This document shows positions 6,869-14,263 of a DNA stretch of 19,474 bases, piece by piece. A program made the position numbers and the translations under genes. The DNA is from Dehalococcoidia bacterium UBA1332 (GTDB lineage: Bacteria; Chloroflexota; Dehalococcoidia; Lucifugimonadales; Lucifugimonadaceae). How positions within the stretch are numbered: the stretch's first letter is position 1; each line of letters opens with the position of its first letter. The notes beneath the pieces were generated by a model, which did no database searches, was not told the origin of the DNA, and saw only the letters and a program-made list of their open reading frames with translations. The stretch is from the NCBI GenBank assembly GCA_002306745.1, contig DBSW01000075.1, forward strand, positions 19,788 through 39,261. Reading direction: 5' to 3'.

Positions 6869-8071
6869 GTGCCGAAAATGTCCACATCAGATAACAATTT
6901 AGACCGGAATGATAGTCAAGAGAATCTCTCTCTACAACCCACCCCAATTCCTGATTATGAGGCTGGGCGACGAAGTATCACCGTACGTGGTGGAAAAACT
7001 CGCCGGCAGATGGTTCAAGACGAAAAGATCCAACAGTCGAAAAGCCGCCCCTTTATTTATGTAGCTGTTTTATTACTGATGGGTTTACTCGCGATTCCCA
7101 TTTACGCCTATTTCCAAAACTATGTGTTTCCCCCACGCGAGTTGGCTCTTCGTGTCGAAGATACTGTGTACACCCGTGGAGATGTTGTGAACTTCATACG
7201 TTTCAATCAACGGATGAGTGAAAATCTTGGTGTGCCTTTCGAAGTGGGTAACTCGTTGTTCGAGGCTTTGCATACACTACAGGAAAATGAGCTTGCATTC
7301 CAATTGGCTCCGAAAAACGGAATTTCAGTCTCGTCTGAGGATGTTGATGAACGCCTAGATTCGATACTAGGATTTGTGGCTGTAACTGTCGCTGAGCGAG
7401 AGTCAAAGGAGTACCAAGATAACGTTGAAGAAGCAAAGCGCCAGTTTATACATAAAATTGGAATACAAGAAGAAGTTTTTCGAGACTTCATACGTAAGAG
7501 CATGTTTAAAGAACGTCTTCGTGACGTTGTAGCGGATACTATTCCACGTGTCCAGGCACAGGTACATATGTACGAGATCGCCAAGTGGGATAATGACTTA
7601 GACCAACGCAGAGCGATCGAACGAGATCTCGCTGCTGGTACACCAATCGAAAGCATAGTGTCTAATCACACCGATGACCCCAACTACCGGCGAGATATGG
7701 GAGATAGAGGTTGGACGCCATATGGCATTCACCCAGAAATTGACGCTTTACTTTTTGGACTTGATGGGGATGGCAACCGACTTCTGCCTGTGCGCACGCC
7801 TAGCTCTCCCCGATTTGATGAGGAGAATAACTGGTGGAGTTATCTGATAGTCGAAGAAGTTCAGGATGCACGCGAAGTTGATTCAGAGAACTTTGAGGCT
7901 TTGACGACCCGTGGGTTGACGATCTTTTTTAATGAAGAGCGTAAGAACTTCGACTTATTCATGGTTTTAGATAGTGAAATATTCAATTGGGTTAATGCTC
8001 AAGTTCGTCTTTCAGCATTAATTCCTACTCCGACCCCGGCACCATTCAATCCTGCGCAGATACCGCAATAG
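6869..8071 (+). CDS. Membrane-anchored SurA/PpiC-like peptidyl-prolyl isomerase family protein
   Basis: A 400-residue protein with a hydrophilic, basic N-terminal part (about 1-60), one transmembrane segment (about 61-84, FIYVAVLLLMGLLAIPIYAYF) and a large outside domain. Residues about 90-225 resemble the SurA N-terminal chaperone region (RVEDTVYTRGDVVNFIR, then many helices). Residues about 230-320 resemble a parvulin rotamase domain, where RRDMGDRGWTPYG corresponds to the usual GGDLGW..G. It ends in a Pro/Thr-rich tail (PTPTPAP). Such foldases help secreted or membrane proteins fold. The parvulin core is weak, so isomerase activity is uncertain. The start is GTG 6869 or ATG 6878; neither has a clear ribosome site. 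It ends 12 bp before hom and may share its transcript. Confidence 0.75.
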   Translation: MPKMSTSDNNLDRNDSQENLSLQPTPIPDYEAGRRSITVRGGKTRRQMVQDEKIQQSKSRPFIYVAVLLLMGLLAIPIYAYFQNYVFPPRELALRVEDTVYTRGDVVNFIRFNQRMSENLGVPFEVGNSLFEALHTLQENELAFQLAPKNGISVSSEDVDERLDSILGFVAVTVAERESKEYQDNVEEAKRQFIHKIGIQEEVFRDFIRKSMFKERLRDVVADTIPRVQAQVHMYEIAKWDNDLDQRRAIERDLAAGTPIESIVSNHTDDPNYRRDMGDRGWTPYGIHPEIDALLFGLDGDGNRLLPVRTPSSPRFDEENNWWSYLIVEEVQDAREVDSENFEALTTRGLTIFFNEERKNFDLFMVLDSEIFNWVNAQVRLSALIPTPTPAPFNPAQIPQ

Positions 8072-8083
8072 AAGTAGGACATA

Positions 8084-9394
8084 ATGGAGCATTCATCAGA
8101 ACCGTATAATCTTGTAACTCCTATTGGTTTGTTGGGGCTTGGAGTCGTCGGCTCAGCGGTTGTAAAGGCTATTGAGACTCGTGAAAAATTAGGTGATTCG
8201 CGGGTTTCACTTGATGTTGTAGCGTCGGTTGTGCGAGACGCTTCGGTGAAACGTGATGTGCCAGTCGATTCTTCTAAAATATCGACTGATCCGAATTCAG
8301 TCATCGTTAATCCTGAAATTCGTATAGTTGTCGAACTCATGGGAGGCGAAACTCCCGCTTTTGAATTCATTAGCCGTGCCCTCCAGGCTGGTAAGCATGT
8401 GGTAACCGCGAACAAAGAGGTGATGTCTAAGCGCGGAAGTGAATTACTGACAACTGCTAGAACGCACGGAGTTCACTTGCTATATGAGGCGAGCGTAGCG
8501 GGAGGGATTCCGATAATAGGTCCACTCATGAATGATCTATCTGCAAACAAAATCATGAGCATACGCGGCATCATTAACGGTACAACAAATTTTATACTCA
8601 CGAAGATGGCTCACGAAGGAGCTGATTTCGATGATGTCTTGTCCGAAGCTCAGACGCTTGGTTATGCGGAAGCCGACCCTACTGCAGACATTGATGGCTT
8701 TGATGCTATGTACAAACTTTCTGTTCTTGCCCGCCTTGCCTATCAGACAGAAGTTCCTGTTGAATCCATATACCGTGAGGGAATAACGAAGATTCATGCC
8801 AAAGATTTCCGTTATGCGCGTGAGCTTGGCTATACAATCAAGCTTCTTGGAGTGGTACAAGCTAACCAAAACTTAGGCTTACTTCCTAGAGTTCATCCTG
8901 CACTAGTACCCCTTGGAGAGCCGATGGCTTCCGTGAATGGAGTTCTAAATGCGGTAGAAGTCGAGGGGGATTTGGTGGGTTCACTGTGGTTTCAAGGTCC
9001 TGGCGCAGGTCCCAACCCAACAGCGAGTGCGATAATTGGAGATATACACAAAATCGCAACGGAGGCTGTTGGCAAACAGATAATTAGAAAAGAACTAGAG
9101 CCGTTTGTTATCGCTTCTATGGAAGGTCATAAATGTCAATACTATATACGCATTACGGCTGACGATCGTCCCGGTGTACTCGCCAACGTGGCAAGAGTTT
9201 TAGGGGACGCGGAAATTAGCATTAAATCGGTTCTTCAAAAAGATACCGATGTTGATAACAATCGAGCAGACCTTGTAATAATGACTCATCCGGCACGGGA
9301 GTCTAATATGCAAAGTGCTGTGGGGTCTATTAGAGCACTCGACACAGTGGCTTGTTTCGATAGCCTGATTCGTGTCGAAACGTACAACTCCTGA
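8084..9394 (+). CDS. hom: Homoserine dehydrogenase with C-terminal ACT domain
   Basis: Reduces aspartate-4-semialdehyde to homoserine with NAD(P)H, the branch point to threonine and methionine. The 436 residues show a Rossmann nucleotide-binding motif GLLGLGVVGSAV (about 15-26), VVTANKEVMSKRG, EASVAGGIPIIGP, INGTTNFIL and GYAEADPTADIDGFDA, which holds the substrate-binding region. An ACT domain follows (about 350-430, YYIRITADDRPGVLANVARVL), the usual site of threonine feedback inhibition. Start ATG 8084 is preceded by AGGA at 8076-8079. thrC follows 72 bp later and no thrB lies between them. Confidence 0.97.
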   Translation: MEHSSEPYNLVTPIGLLGLGVVGSAVVKAIETREKLGDSRVSLDVVASVVRDASVKRDVPVDSSKISTDPNSVIVNPEIRIVVELMGGETPAFEFISRALQAGKHVVTANKEVMSKRGSELLTTARTHGVHLLYEASVAGGIPIIGPLMNDLSANKIMSIRGIINGTTNFILTKMAHEGADFDDVLSEAQTLGYAEADPTADIDGFDAMYKLSVLARLAYQTEVPVESIYREGITKIHAKDFRYARELGYTIKLLGVVQANQNLGLLPRVHPALVPLGEPMASVNGVLNAVEVEGDLVGSLWFQGPGAGPNPTASAIIGDIHKIATEAVGKQIIRKELEPFVIASMEGHKCQYYIRITADDRPGVLANVARVLGDAEISIKSVLQKDTDVDNNRADLVIMTHPARESNMQSAVGSIRALDTVACFDSLIRVETYNS

Positions 9395-9466
9395 CATTAG
9401 GTGTAAATTTATTGTGTAGTTTCCGGTTTTTATACGGCTTGATTGGGAGCGTTATACGTTTTGTTG

Positions 9467-10525
9467 ATGATGTCTGGAGTGATTGAAAGGTATCGACAGT
9501 TTTTACCTGTTTCTGATGCGACACCCAATGTCTCTTTAGGCGAAGGTAGTACGCCGATTGTTCGGTCGCAGAGAATTGGTGACTCTCTCGGTTGCAGCGA
9601 TCTCTACTTCAAGTTGGAGGGCTGTAATCCAACTGGCTCGTTTAAAGACCGTGGGATGGTAATGGCTATCGCCAAAGCTCTAGAGAACGGTAAGAAACGA
9701 GTAATTTGCGCATCGACAGGTAACACTAGTGCATCTGCTGCGGCATATGGTGCTAGATACGGGCTTGAAACTCTGGTGCTTGTTCCAGCTGGTGAAATTG
9801 CTTTGGGCAAGCTTGCACAGGCAATGGCGTATGGTGCAAGGATACTTGCAGTAAACGGTAGCTTCGATGACGCTTTAAGTATCGTGCGAGATATTGTTGA
9901 AGTGATGGATATAGAGCTTGTTAACTCAGTTAATCCATACAGAATCGAAGGGCAGAAAACCGCTGCTTTCGAAATCGTAGATCACCTTGGTGAATCTCCA
10001 GAATATCTTTTCATTCCTGTCGGTAACGCCGGGAACATATCTGCCTACTGGAAAGGCTTTATAGAGTATCAATCTAAAGGACTTGTAAATAAAACACCGC
10101 ATATGATGGGATTTCAGGCTGCGGGTGCAGCTCCAATTGTTCTAGGAGAACCCGTGCTTAAACCTGAAACTATTGCCACCGCAATTCGAATCGGAAATCC
10201 CGCTAGTTGGGATAAAGCGATAAATGCTCGCGATGAATCGGATGGCATTATCGACATGGTCGAAGATGACGAAATTATTGCGGCATATTTGAGACTTGCT
10301 AGAGAGGAAGGGATATTTTGTGAACCAGCTTCTTCTGCATCGGTTGCAGGTTTGATAAAAGTTTTTGAACAGGGTGTTGACCTATCTGACAAGACTGTAG
10401 TTTGCGTTCTGACTGGTAATGGACTTAAGGATCCCGGGACTGCTGAAAAGCGCGCACTGGTAGAGCTAGAGTACGTGGAACCTGATATAGATTCTGTAAT
10501 GAACGCAATGAACAATGAAAGTTAG
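9467..10525 (+). CDS. thrC: Threonine synthase
   Basis: PLP enzyme that converts O-phosphohomoserine to threonine. The protein has the short (about 350-residue) form, with GEGSTPIV, the PLP lysine in NPTGSFKDRGM (Lys60 from this start), ASTGNTSASAAAYGA, PVGNAGNISAYWKGF and VVCVLTGNGLKDP. The start is uncertain: TTG 9461, TTG 9464, ATG 9467 and ATG 9470 are all in frame, and the only ribosome-like GGGAG (9445-9449) fits the earliest of these best by spacing. I use ATG 9467; the longer frame to 9443 is unlikely because it would swallow that site. It follows hom and is probably co-transcribed with it. Confidence 0.96.
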   Translation: MMSGVIERYRQFLPVSDATPNVSLGEGSTPIVRSQRIGDSLGCSDLYFKLEGCNPTGSFKDRGMVMAIAKALENGKKRVICASTGNTSASAAAYGARYGLETLVLVPAGEIALGKLAQAMAYGARILAVNGSFDDALSIVRDIVEVMDIELVNSVNPYRIEGQKTAAFEIVDHLGESPEYLFIPVGNAGNISAYWKGFIEYQSKGLVNKTPHMMGFQAAGAAPIVLGEPVLKPETIATAIRIGNPASWDKAINARDESDGIIDMVEDDEIIAAYLRLAREEGIFCEPASSASVAGLIKVFEQGVDLSDKTVVCVLTGNGLKDPGTAEKRALVELEYVEPDIDSVMNAMNNES

Positions 10526-10581
10526 ATTTTTGTTAACAAAATCAAGAACGATAATTGATATAGCAAGGATCTGTATTTAGC

Positions 10582-11574
10582 TTGTCATCCTCAACAGTTG
10601 AGATTCAACATGGAACCTTTCTAGATTTGGAAGTTCCTTGGCAGAAACTTTTGGCTGACTGTGACGAACCAACTTTTTTCGACACTATGATTTGGCACAA
10701 GACGTGGTGGAAAGAATTTGGTAACGATGCAGACTTAAAACTGCTCATATTGCGCTCATTGAGTAATGAACCTTGTTTGATCGCACCTCTTATGATGAAA
10801 AAATCCGAAATCAGTTTTATAGGGGGCACTGATCTTGTTGATTATCATGACTTTTTGACTCAGGAGCCGCAACAATATGAATATATCGATGCGGTAGTTG
10901 ATCGGCTAACAAGAATGGAGAGCGTAAATAAAATTTCACTATCGTCTATACCTGATAATTCTCCGACCATTAAACATTTTCGAGAATCGGCTGAGCTGCA
11001 TGGTTGGGTAATATCTGTAGAACAAGAAGATGTGGCTCCTAGGATGCAGTTGCCATCTTCGTATGAAGATTACATGTCAGGGCTACGAAAAAAGGATCGA
11101 CATGAGCTTCGGCGTAAACTAAGACGATTACAAGACTCTGGTGAATTCTCGCAAATAGAGCTGCGGTCTCCAGAAGAAGTCTCAATTGCGATGGACGATT
11201 TTATTCGGCTTCATCGTATGAGTACTTCTGAAAAAAATGAATTTATGACATTTGAGCGTGAGCAATTTTTTACCAAAATAGCCATCGAACTTGCCCGTGA
11301 AGACATGACAAGGTTGACCTTTTTGGAATTTAATGGAGATAGAGTGGCAACCTCATTATCTTACGTTTGTGGTGGTGTGCGTTACTTATATAACAGCGGT
11401 TACAATCCTAATATGTACCGGTTATCGGTTGGTTTGTTAAACCACCTAATGTCAATAAAGTCATCGATCGAAACCGGTATAAGGGTATTTGATTTCATGC
11501 GCGGGAATGAATCCTACAAATATCACCTTGGTGGTATTGATCGGAAAGTTTTTTCTATTACAGCTAGTCGTTAG
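10582..11574 (+). CDS. BioF2/CelD-like (FemAB-type GNAT) acyltransferase domain protein
   Basis: A 330-residue protein that looks like the GNAT-fold family known as BioF2-like or CelD/BcsL, distantly related to FemAB aminoacyl transferases. The central part SYEDYMSGLRKKDRHELRRK and the C-terminal part, with VATSLSYVCGGVRYLYNSGY followed by GLLNHLMSIKSSIETGIRVFDFMRG and then YKYHLGG, are typical. Members are often found beside exopolysaccharide, lipopolysaccharide or glycolipid genes; a precise substrate cannot be read from the sequence. The start is TTG 10582 with AAGGA at 10565-10569, a longish 12-base spacing. The MshA-like glycosyltransferase begins 38 bp after its stop, so the two are likely one unit. 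Confidence 0.8.
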   Translation: MSSSTVEIQHGTFLDLEVPWQKLLADCDEPTFFDTMIWHKTWWKEFGNDADLKLLILRSLSNEPCLIAPLMMKKSEISFIGGTDLVDYHDFLTQEPQQYEYIDAVVDRLTRMESVNKISLSSIPDNSPTIKHFRESAELHGWVISVEQEDVAPRMQLPSSYEDYMSGLRKKDRHELRRKLRRLQDSGEFSQIELRSPEEVSIAMDDFIRLHRMSTSEKNEFMTFEREQFFTKIAIELAREDMTRLTFLEFNGDRVATSLSYVCGGVRYLYNSGYNPNMYRLSVGLLNHLMSIKSSIETGIRVFDFMRGNESYKYHLGGIDRKVFSITASR

Positions 11575-11612
11575 GTTACTCTTGTGGTTTTTTGGAGGTA
11601 TTTCAGTTCTCA

Positions 11613-12839
11613 ATGAGGGTTGCAGTAATAACAGTACATGGTTGCCCTGTGCGCCAAGCTGGCAGCAAAGATTCGGGGGGTATGAATATTTATATCCTCG
11701 AAATGGTAAAGCGGATGGCCGCTCGTGGGATTCAAGTCGACGTGTTTACACGTCATCATGATCCACTGGACCCTGAAGTTGTAACACTTTCGCCTGGAGC
11801 TAGACTCATTCATCTTCCGTCTGGATCTCCGTCGATCGATAAGACTGGACTTTATGACCTTCTCCCAGAGTTCTCTTCGCAAATGCGTCGATTCTGCGTA
11901 GATAATAGGCTTGGTTATGAAATAGTGAACACGCATTATTGGCTTTCAGGTTTGGTCGGCATACGCTTAGCTTCTGAATGGGGGGTGCCTCACATAACCA
12001 GTTTCCACACTATGGCTGTGCTGAAACAATTAAGCCGTCCGGAAGAAAAAGAAGTGCCACAACGTTATTCTTCTGAAATTGAATTGGCATCTGCTGCAGA
12101 TTCAATAGTTGTATGGACGCAAAACGAGAAAGACTCGATTGTGAAGTACACTGGGATTAATGGCTCCAAGATCCGAATCATTCCTCCTGGTGTTGATCTT
12201 GGAAGATTTAGGCCGATGTCCAAAGTCCAATCTCGTGCACACCTTGGTTATGGGAGTCAGAAAAATATTCTTTTCGTTGGACGGCTTGAGCCGCTTAAAG
12301 GTCTGGATAGGCTGTTTAAGGCAATTGCCAGTCTTAAAAACTCTTCTCCCGTAATCCTTAATGTTGTTGGTGGAGATGATAATTCTCTGGAAAAGACTAG
12401 ACTTAAAGCAATCTCAGAACAGATGAACATTACGAAATCTGTGCGGTTCGTCGGATCAGTTAGTCAAAACGATCTTCCTTATCATTACAGTGCTGCAGAC
12501 ATTTGTGTATTGCCCTCTTATTACGAAAGTTTTGGTTTGGCAGCTCTTGAAGCATCTGCCTGTGGGCGTCCGGTTGTGGCGTCAGATGTAGGGGGATTGC
12601 CAACCATAGTTAGTAACGGTATTTCAGGTTTCTTGGTACCTCCGAATAGAATCGACCTGATGGCAGAAAAACTCCGTGATTTACTTGAAAATGATCTTTT
12701 GCGTCACCGTATGGGTGTAGCTGCACGAAGATCCTCAGAATCATTTAGTTGGGATAGGTCCGCCGATTCTTTGTTGGAAAGTTATAGGGATCTTGTGCCT
12801 AAGCCAAAATTATCGGCTTCATCAGTGGCGGGTGGCTAG
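11613..12839 (+). CDS. MshA-like GT4 glycosyltransferase
   Basis: A 408-residue retaining GT-B glycosyltransferase. The N-terminal domain closely resembles actinobacterial MshA (UDP-GlcNAc : inositol-1-phosphate GlcNAc transferase). It keeps GGMN-x-Y with Asn25, Lys77, HYWLSG with Tyr109, FHTM with Thr133 and Arg151, which line up with the MshA residues I recall as contacting the inositol phosphate (N25, K78, Y110, T134, R154). The C-terminal donor domain has IIPPGVDLGRF, ILFVGRLEPLKGLDRL and the E-x7-E motif ESFGLAALE. I start at ATG 11613 because the family begins MRVA; GGAGG at 11594-11598 is 14 bases away, and an in-frame TTG at 11592 would overlap it. Sucrose-phosphate synthase-like and mannosyltransferase members of GT4 remain alternatives. 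Its stop shares the palindrome CTAG with the convergent GNAT gene. Confidence 0.87.
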   Translation: MRVAVITVHGCPVRQAGSKDSGGMNIYILEMVKRMAARGIQVDVFTRHHDPLDPEVVTLSPGARLIHLPSGSPSIDKTGLYDLLPEFSSQMRRFCVDNRLGYEIVNTHYWLSGLVGIRLASEWGVPHITSFHTMAVLKQLSRPEEKEVPQRYSSEIELASAADSIVVWTQNEKDSIVKYTGINGSKIRIIPPGVDLGRFRPMSKVQSRAHLGYGSQKNILFVGRLEPLKGLDRLFKAIASLKNSSPVILNVVGGDDNSLEKTRLKAISEQMNITKSVRFVGSVSQNDLPYHYSAADICVLPSYYESFGLAALEASACGRPVVASDVGGLPTIVSNGISGFLVPPNRIDLMAEKLRDLLENDLLRHRMGVAARRSSESFSWDRSADSLLESYRDLVPKPKLSASSVAGG

Positions 12840-13750
12840 AGTATTAATTCCCACCAACTGATTCGGCTAACCTCGGCGAAACCGAGAGACTTATATACTT
12901 TGATCGCTGCAGTGTTATTTGAATCTACATCAAGCTCAATAGACTTAACACTTTTTTGAATAAGTTGGTTGCAGCAGACTTCTATAATGGTCTTACCCAA
13001 GCCTTTTCTGCGAAATTCTGGACGAACACCGGTCATTTCAATACGTCCAATTTTTTCTTTTTTTCTTTCGTAAACATCACTCCAACAATAAGCTACAAAT
13101 TGTTCGCATGAATTTTGTATAAATGAAATATTTTCAACTGCAAAATCGTTGGATAGTATTCGGTATCTGACCTCATCTTCTGTGTTGGGTGAATAACCGA
13201 AGTGTCCAGTAAAAGCAGCGTTTTGAATTTCCGTTAAATTCGGTATATCGCTGATTCCAATCATCGTTCTAACTTTGTACCCATTTGGGATTAATGCAGA
13301 AGTTTTGGGTGTGTTGGTAGATAAGAGTTTTAAATAAGTGCGAACTTTTGTGGCACCTATTTGTCGTAGAAAATTTTCGAGCTGGGTTTGGTTGTCTTTT
13401 GTCGGAACGTGTGCAATCGGTGCTTCTTTAGCAGCTACGTGCGTACCCCAATTGACCAAATTTTTCAATATTTCTATATCGGTACTTTTTGATCCAAACC
13501 CAATAACTGAACGCCCTATATTCACTTCAGGTTCGACTATAGCGTATGCGACTATATCAATTCCGTCATGTACTAGAGCTATGTTGCGTTCGGGTTGAAC
13601 ACGAGGAAAATTTAGAGCGACTGTTAGATTCTGGACGTTTGCGGGCCAATTTTTGTGACCATGCATGCCAATTGCGTTAAGTAGTCGCTGAAAAGCCTCA
13701 AGGTCATTCCATTTGAAGTTACGTATTTCCAGATTTTTATGTTTGGACAA
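12836..13750 (-). CDS. Double-GNAT acetyltransferase resembling mycothiol synthase MshD
   Basis: A 304-residue protein long enough for two tandem GNAT domains. The C-terminal domain (about 160-304) has a good acetyl-CoA-binding motif A, GVRPEFRRKGLGKTII, followed by SIELDVDSNNTAAIKVYKSLGF. The N-terminal domain (about 5-150) is GNAT-like but without a clear motif A. This two-domain layout and length match MshD, which acetylates Cys-GlcN-Ins with only the C-terminal domain active. Many bacteria outside the Actinomycetota have such proteins with unknown substrates, so the MshD name is not assigned. The start is TTG 13750 with no good ribosome site. It is convergent with the MshA-like gene, overlapping by 4 bp, and divergent from the T-box ilv-leu operon. 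Confidence 0.85.
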   Translation of the reverse strand: MSKHKNLEIRNFKWNDLEAFQRLLNAIGMHGHKNWPANVQNLTVALNFPRVQPERNIALVHDGIDIVAYAIVEPEVNIGRSVIGFGSKSTDIEILKNLVNWGTHVAAKEAPIAHVPTKDNQTQLENFLRQIGATKVRTYLKLLSTNTPKTSALIPNGYKVRTMIGISDIPNLTEIQNAAFTGHFGYSPNTEDEVRYRILSNDFAVENISFIQNSCEQFVAYCWSDVYERKKEKIGRIEMTGVRPEFRRKGLGKTIIEVCCNQLIQKSVKSIELDVDSNNTAAIKVYKSLGFAEVSRISWWELIL

Positions 13751-13868
13751 CTAATTATTGCTCGATTTGGAATATTTCAACCCTTTAAGAGCATTCCTAA
13801 GATTGAACGTCTGAGTGTTATCGAAAATCCTTGTTCTTATTAGATTACGCCCTAACAGGTGATCGCAA

Positions 13869-13898
13869 TTGCTTATACATAGCTGAAACATTTATAAT
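13869..13898 (+). promoter_or_regulatory. Probable sigma-70-type promoter of the ilv-leu operon
   Basis: A perfect -10 hexamer TATAAT lies at 13893-13898, and a weak -35 (TTGCTT, 13869-13874) sits 18 bp upstream. A start site around 13905 would put the first transcribed bases just before the T-box Stem I, which begins near 13917, the expected arrangement. Confidence 0.65.
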
Positions 13899-13904
13899 TT
13901 GAAG

Positions 13905-14167
13905 TTGTTAAACGCTTTGACCGGGAGTAGTATCGAGCAGTTTACGTTTTTTAGAGAGTCGGAGATCGCTGAAAATCCGGTGCCTAACTGCCGAGAACTC
14001 GCCCGTGAGTGGTTGATCTGACGACGTTATAACGTAATAGGATCAAACGTGTATGGCCACGTTACGGCTGATTGAGTGGTCTGTTCAGTTAACTGAGTTC
14101 AGGCAATTTAAGGTGGTACCGCGGGATGTACGTCTCGTCCTTTATTGAGGGACGAGATTTTTTTTTT
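13905..14167 (+). promoter_or_regulatory. T-box riboswitch leader (probable leucine specifier, transcription attenuation)
   Basis: An RNA leader that binds uncharged tRNA and lets transcription continue into ilvBNC-leuAC. Stem I base pairs 13917-13922 with 14011-14016. An AGUA loop-E element is at 13926-13929, an upper stem pairs 13937-13942 with 13986-13991, an AGAGAG bulge is at 13953-13958 and a distal GCUGAAAA loop at 13968-13975. The specifier loop reads GAA then CUC (13998-14000), a leucine codon, followed by GCC. Two further hairpins are visible (14046-14063 and around 14085-14096). The T-box core AAGGUGGUACCGCG (14110-14123) is essentially consensus; its UGGU (14114-14117) would pair with the ACCA end of a tRNA whose discriminator base is A. 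The antiterminator pairs 14110-14113 with 14139-14142 and 14121-14126 with 14133-14138, and is mutually exclusive with the terminator. One-base shifts of the specifier would read ACU or UCG, which fit the operon less well. Confidence 0.95.
14133..14167 (+). terminator. Intrinsic terminator of the T-box leader
   Basis: TCTCGTCC (14133-14140) pairs perfectly with GGACGAGA (14150-14157) across a nine-base loop and is followed by ten T residues (14158-14167). The 5' arm is also the 3' half of the antiterminator, which is the switch: charged tRNA-Leu should favour this hairpin and stop transcription before ilvB. Confidence 0.95.
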
Positions 14168-14221
14168 GTCAATCATAAGTCTGACCTTTTGTTGATGGAA
14201 GGTAATTGGAAGTAAATAGGA

Positions 14222-14250
14222 CAGAATTGCCGGGGGAACCGACAATTCTG
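14222..14250 (+). repeat. Perfect 8-bp inverted repeat just before the ilvB ribosome site
   Basis: CAGAATTG (14222-14229) and CAATTCTG (14243-14250) are exact inverted copies separated by 13 bases (CCGGGGGAACCGA). The right arm ends one base before GAGGA (14252-14256), the ilvB ribosome-binding site. It could be a DNA operator or an RNA hairpin affecting translation or stability; there is no T-run, so it is not a terminator. It lies outside the T-box elements. Confidence 0.6.
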
Positions 14251-14263
14251 CGAGGAAAGCGAT

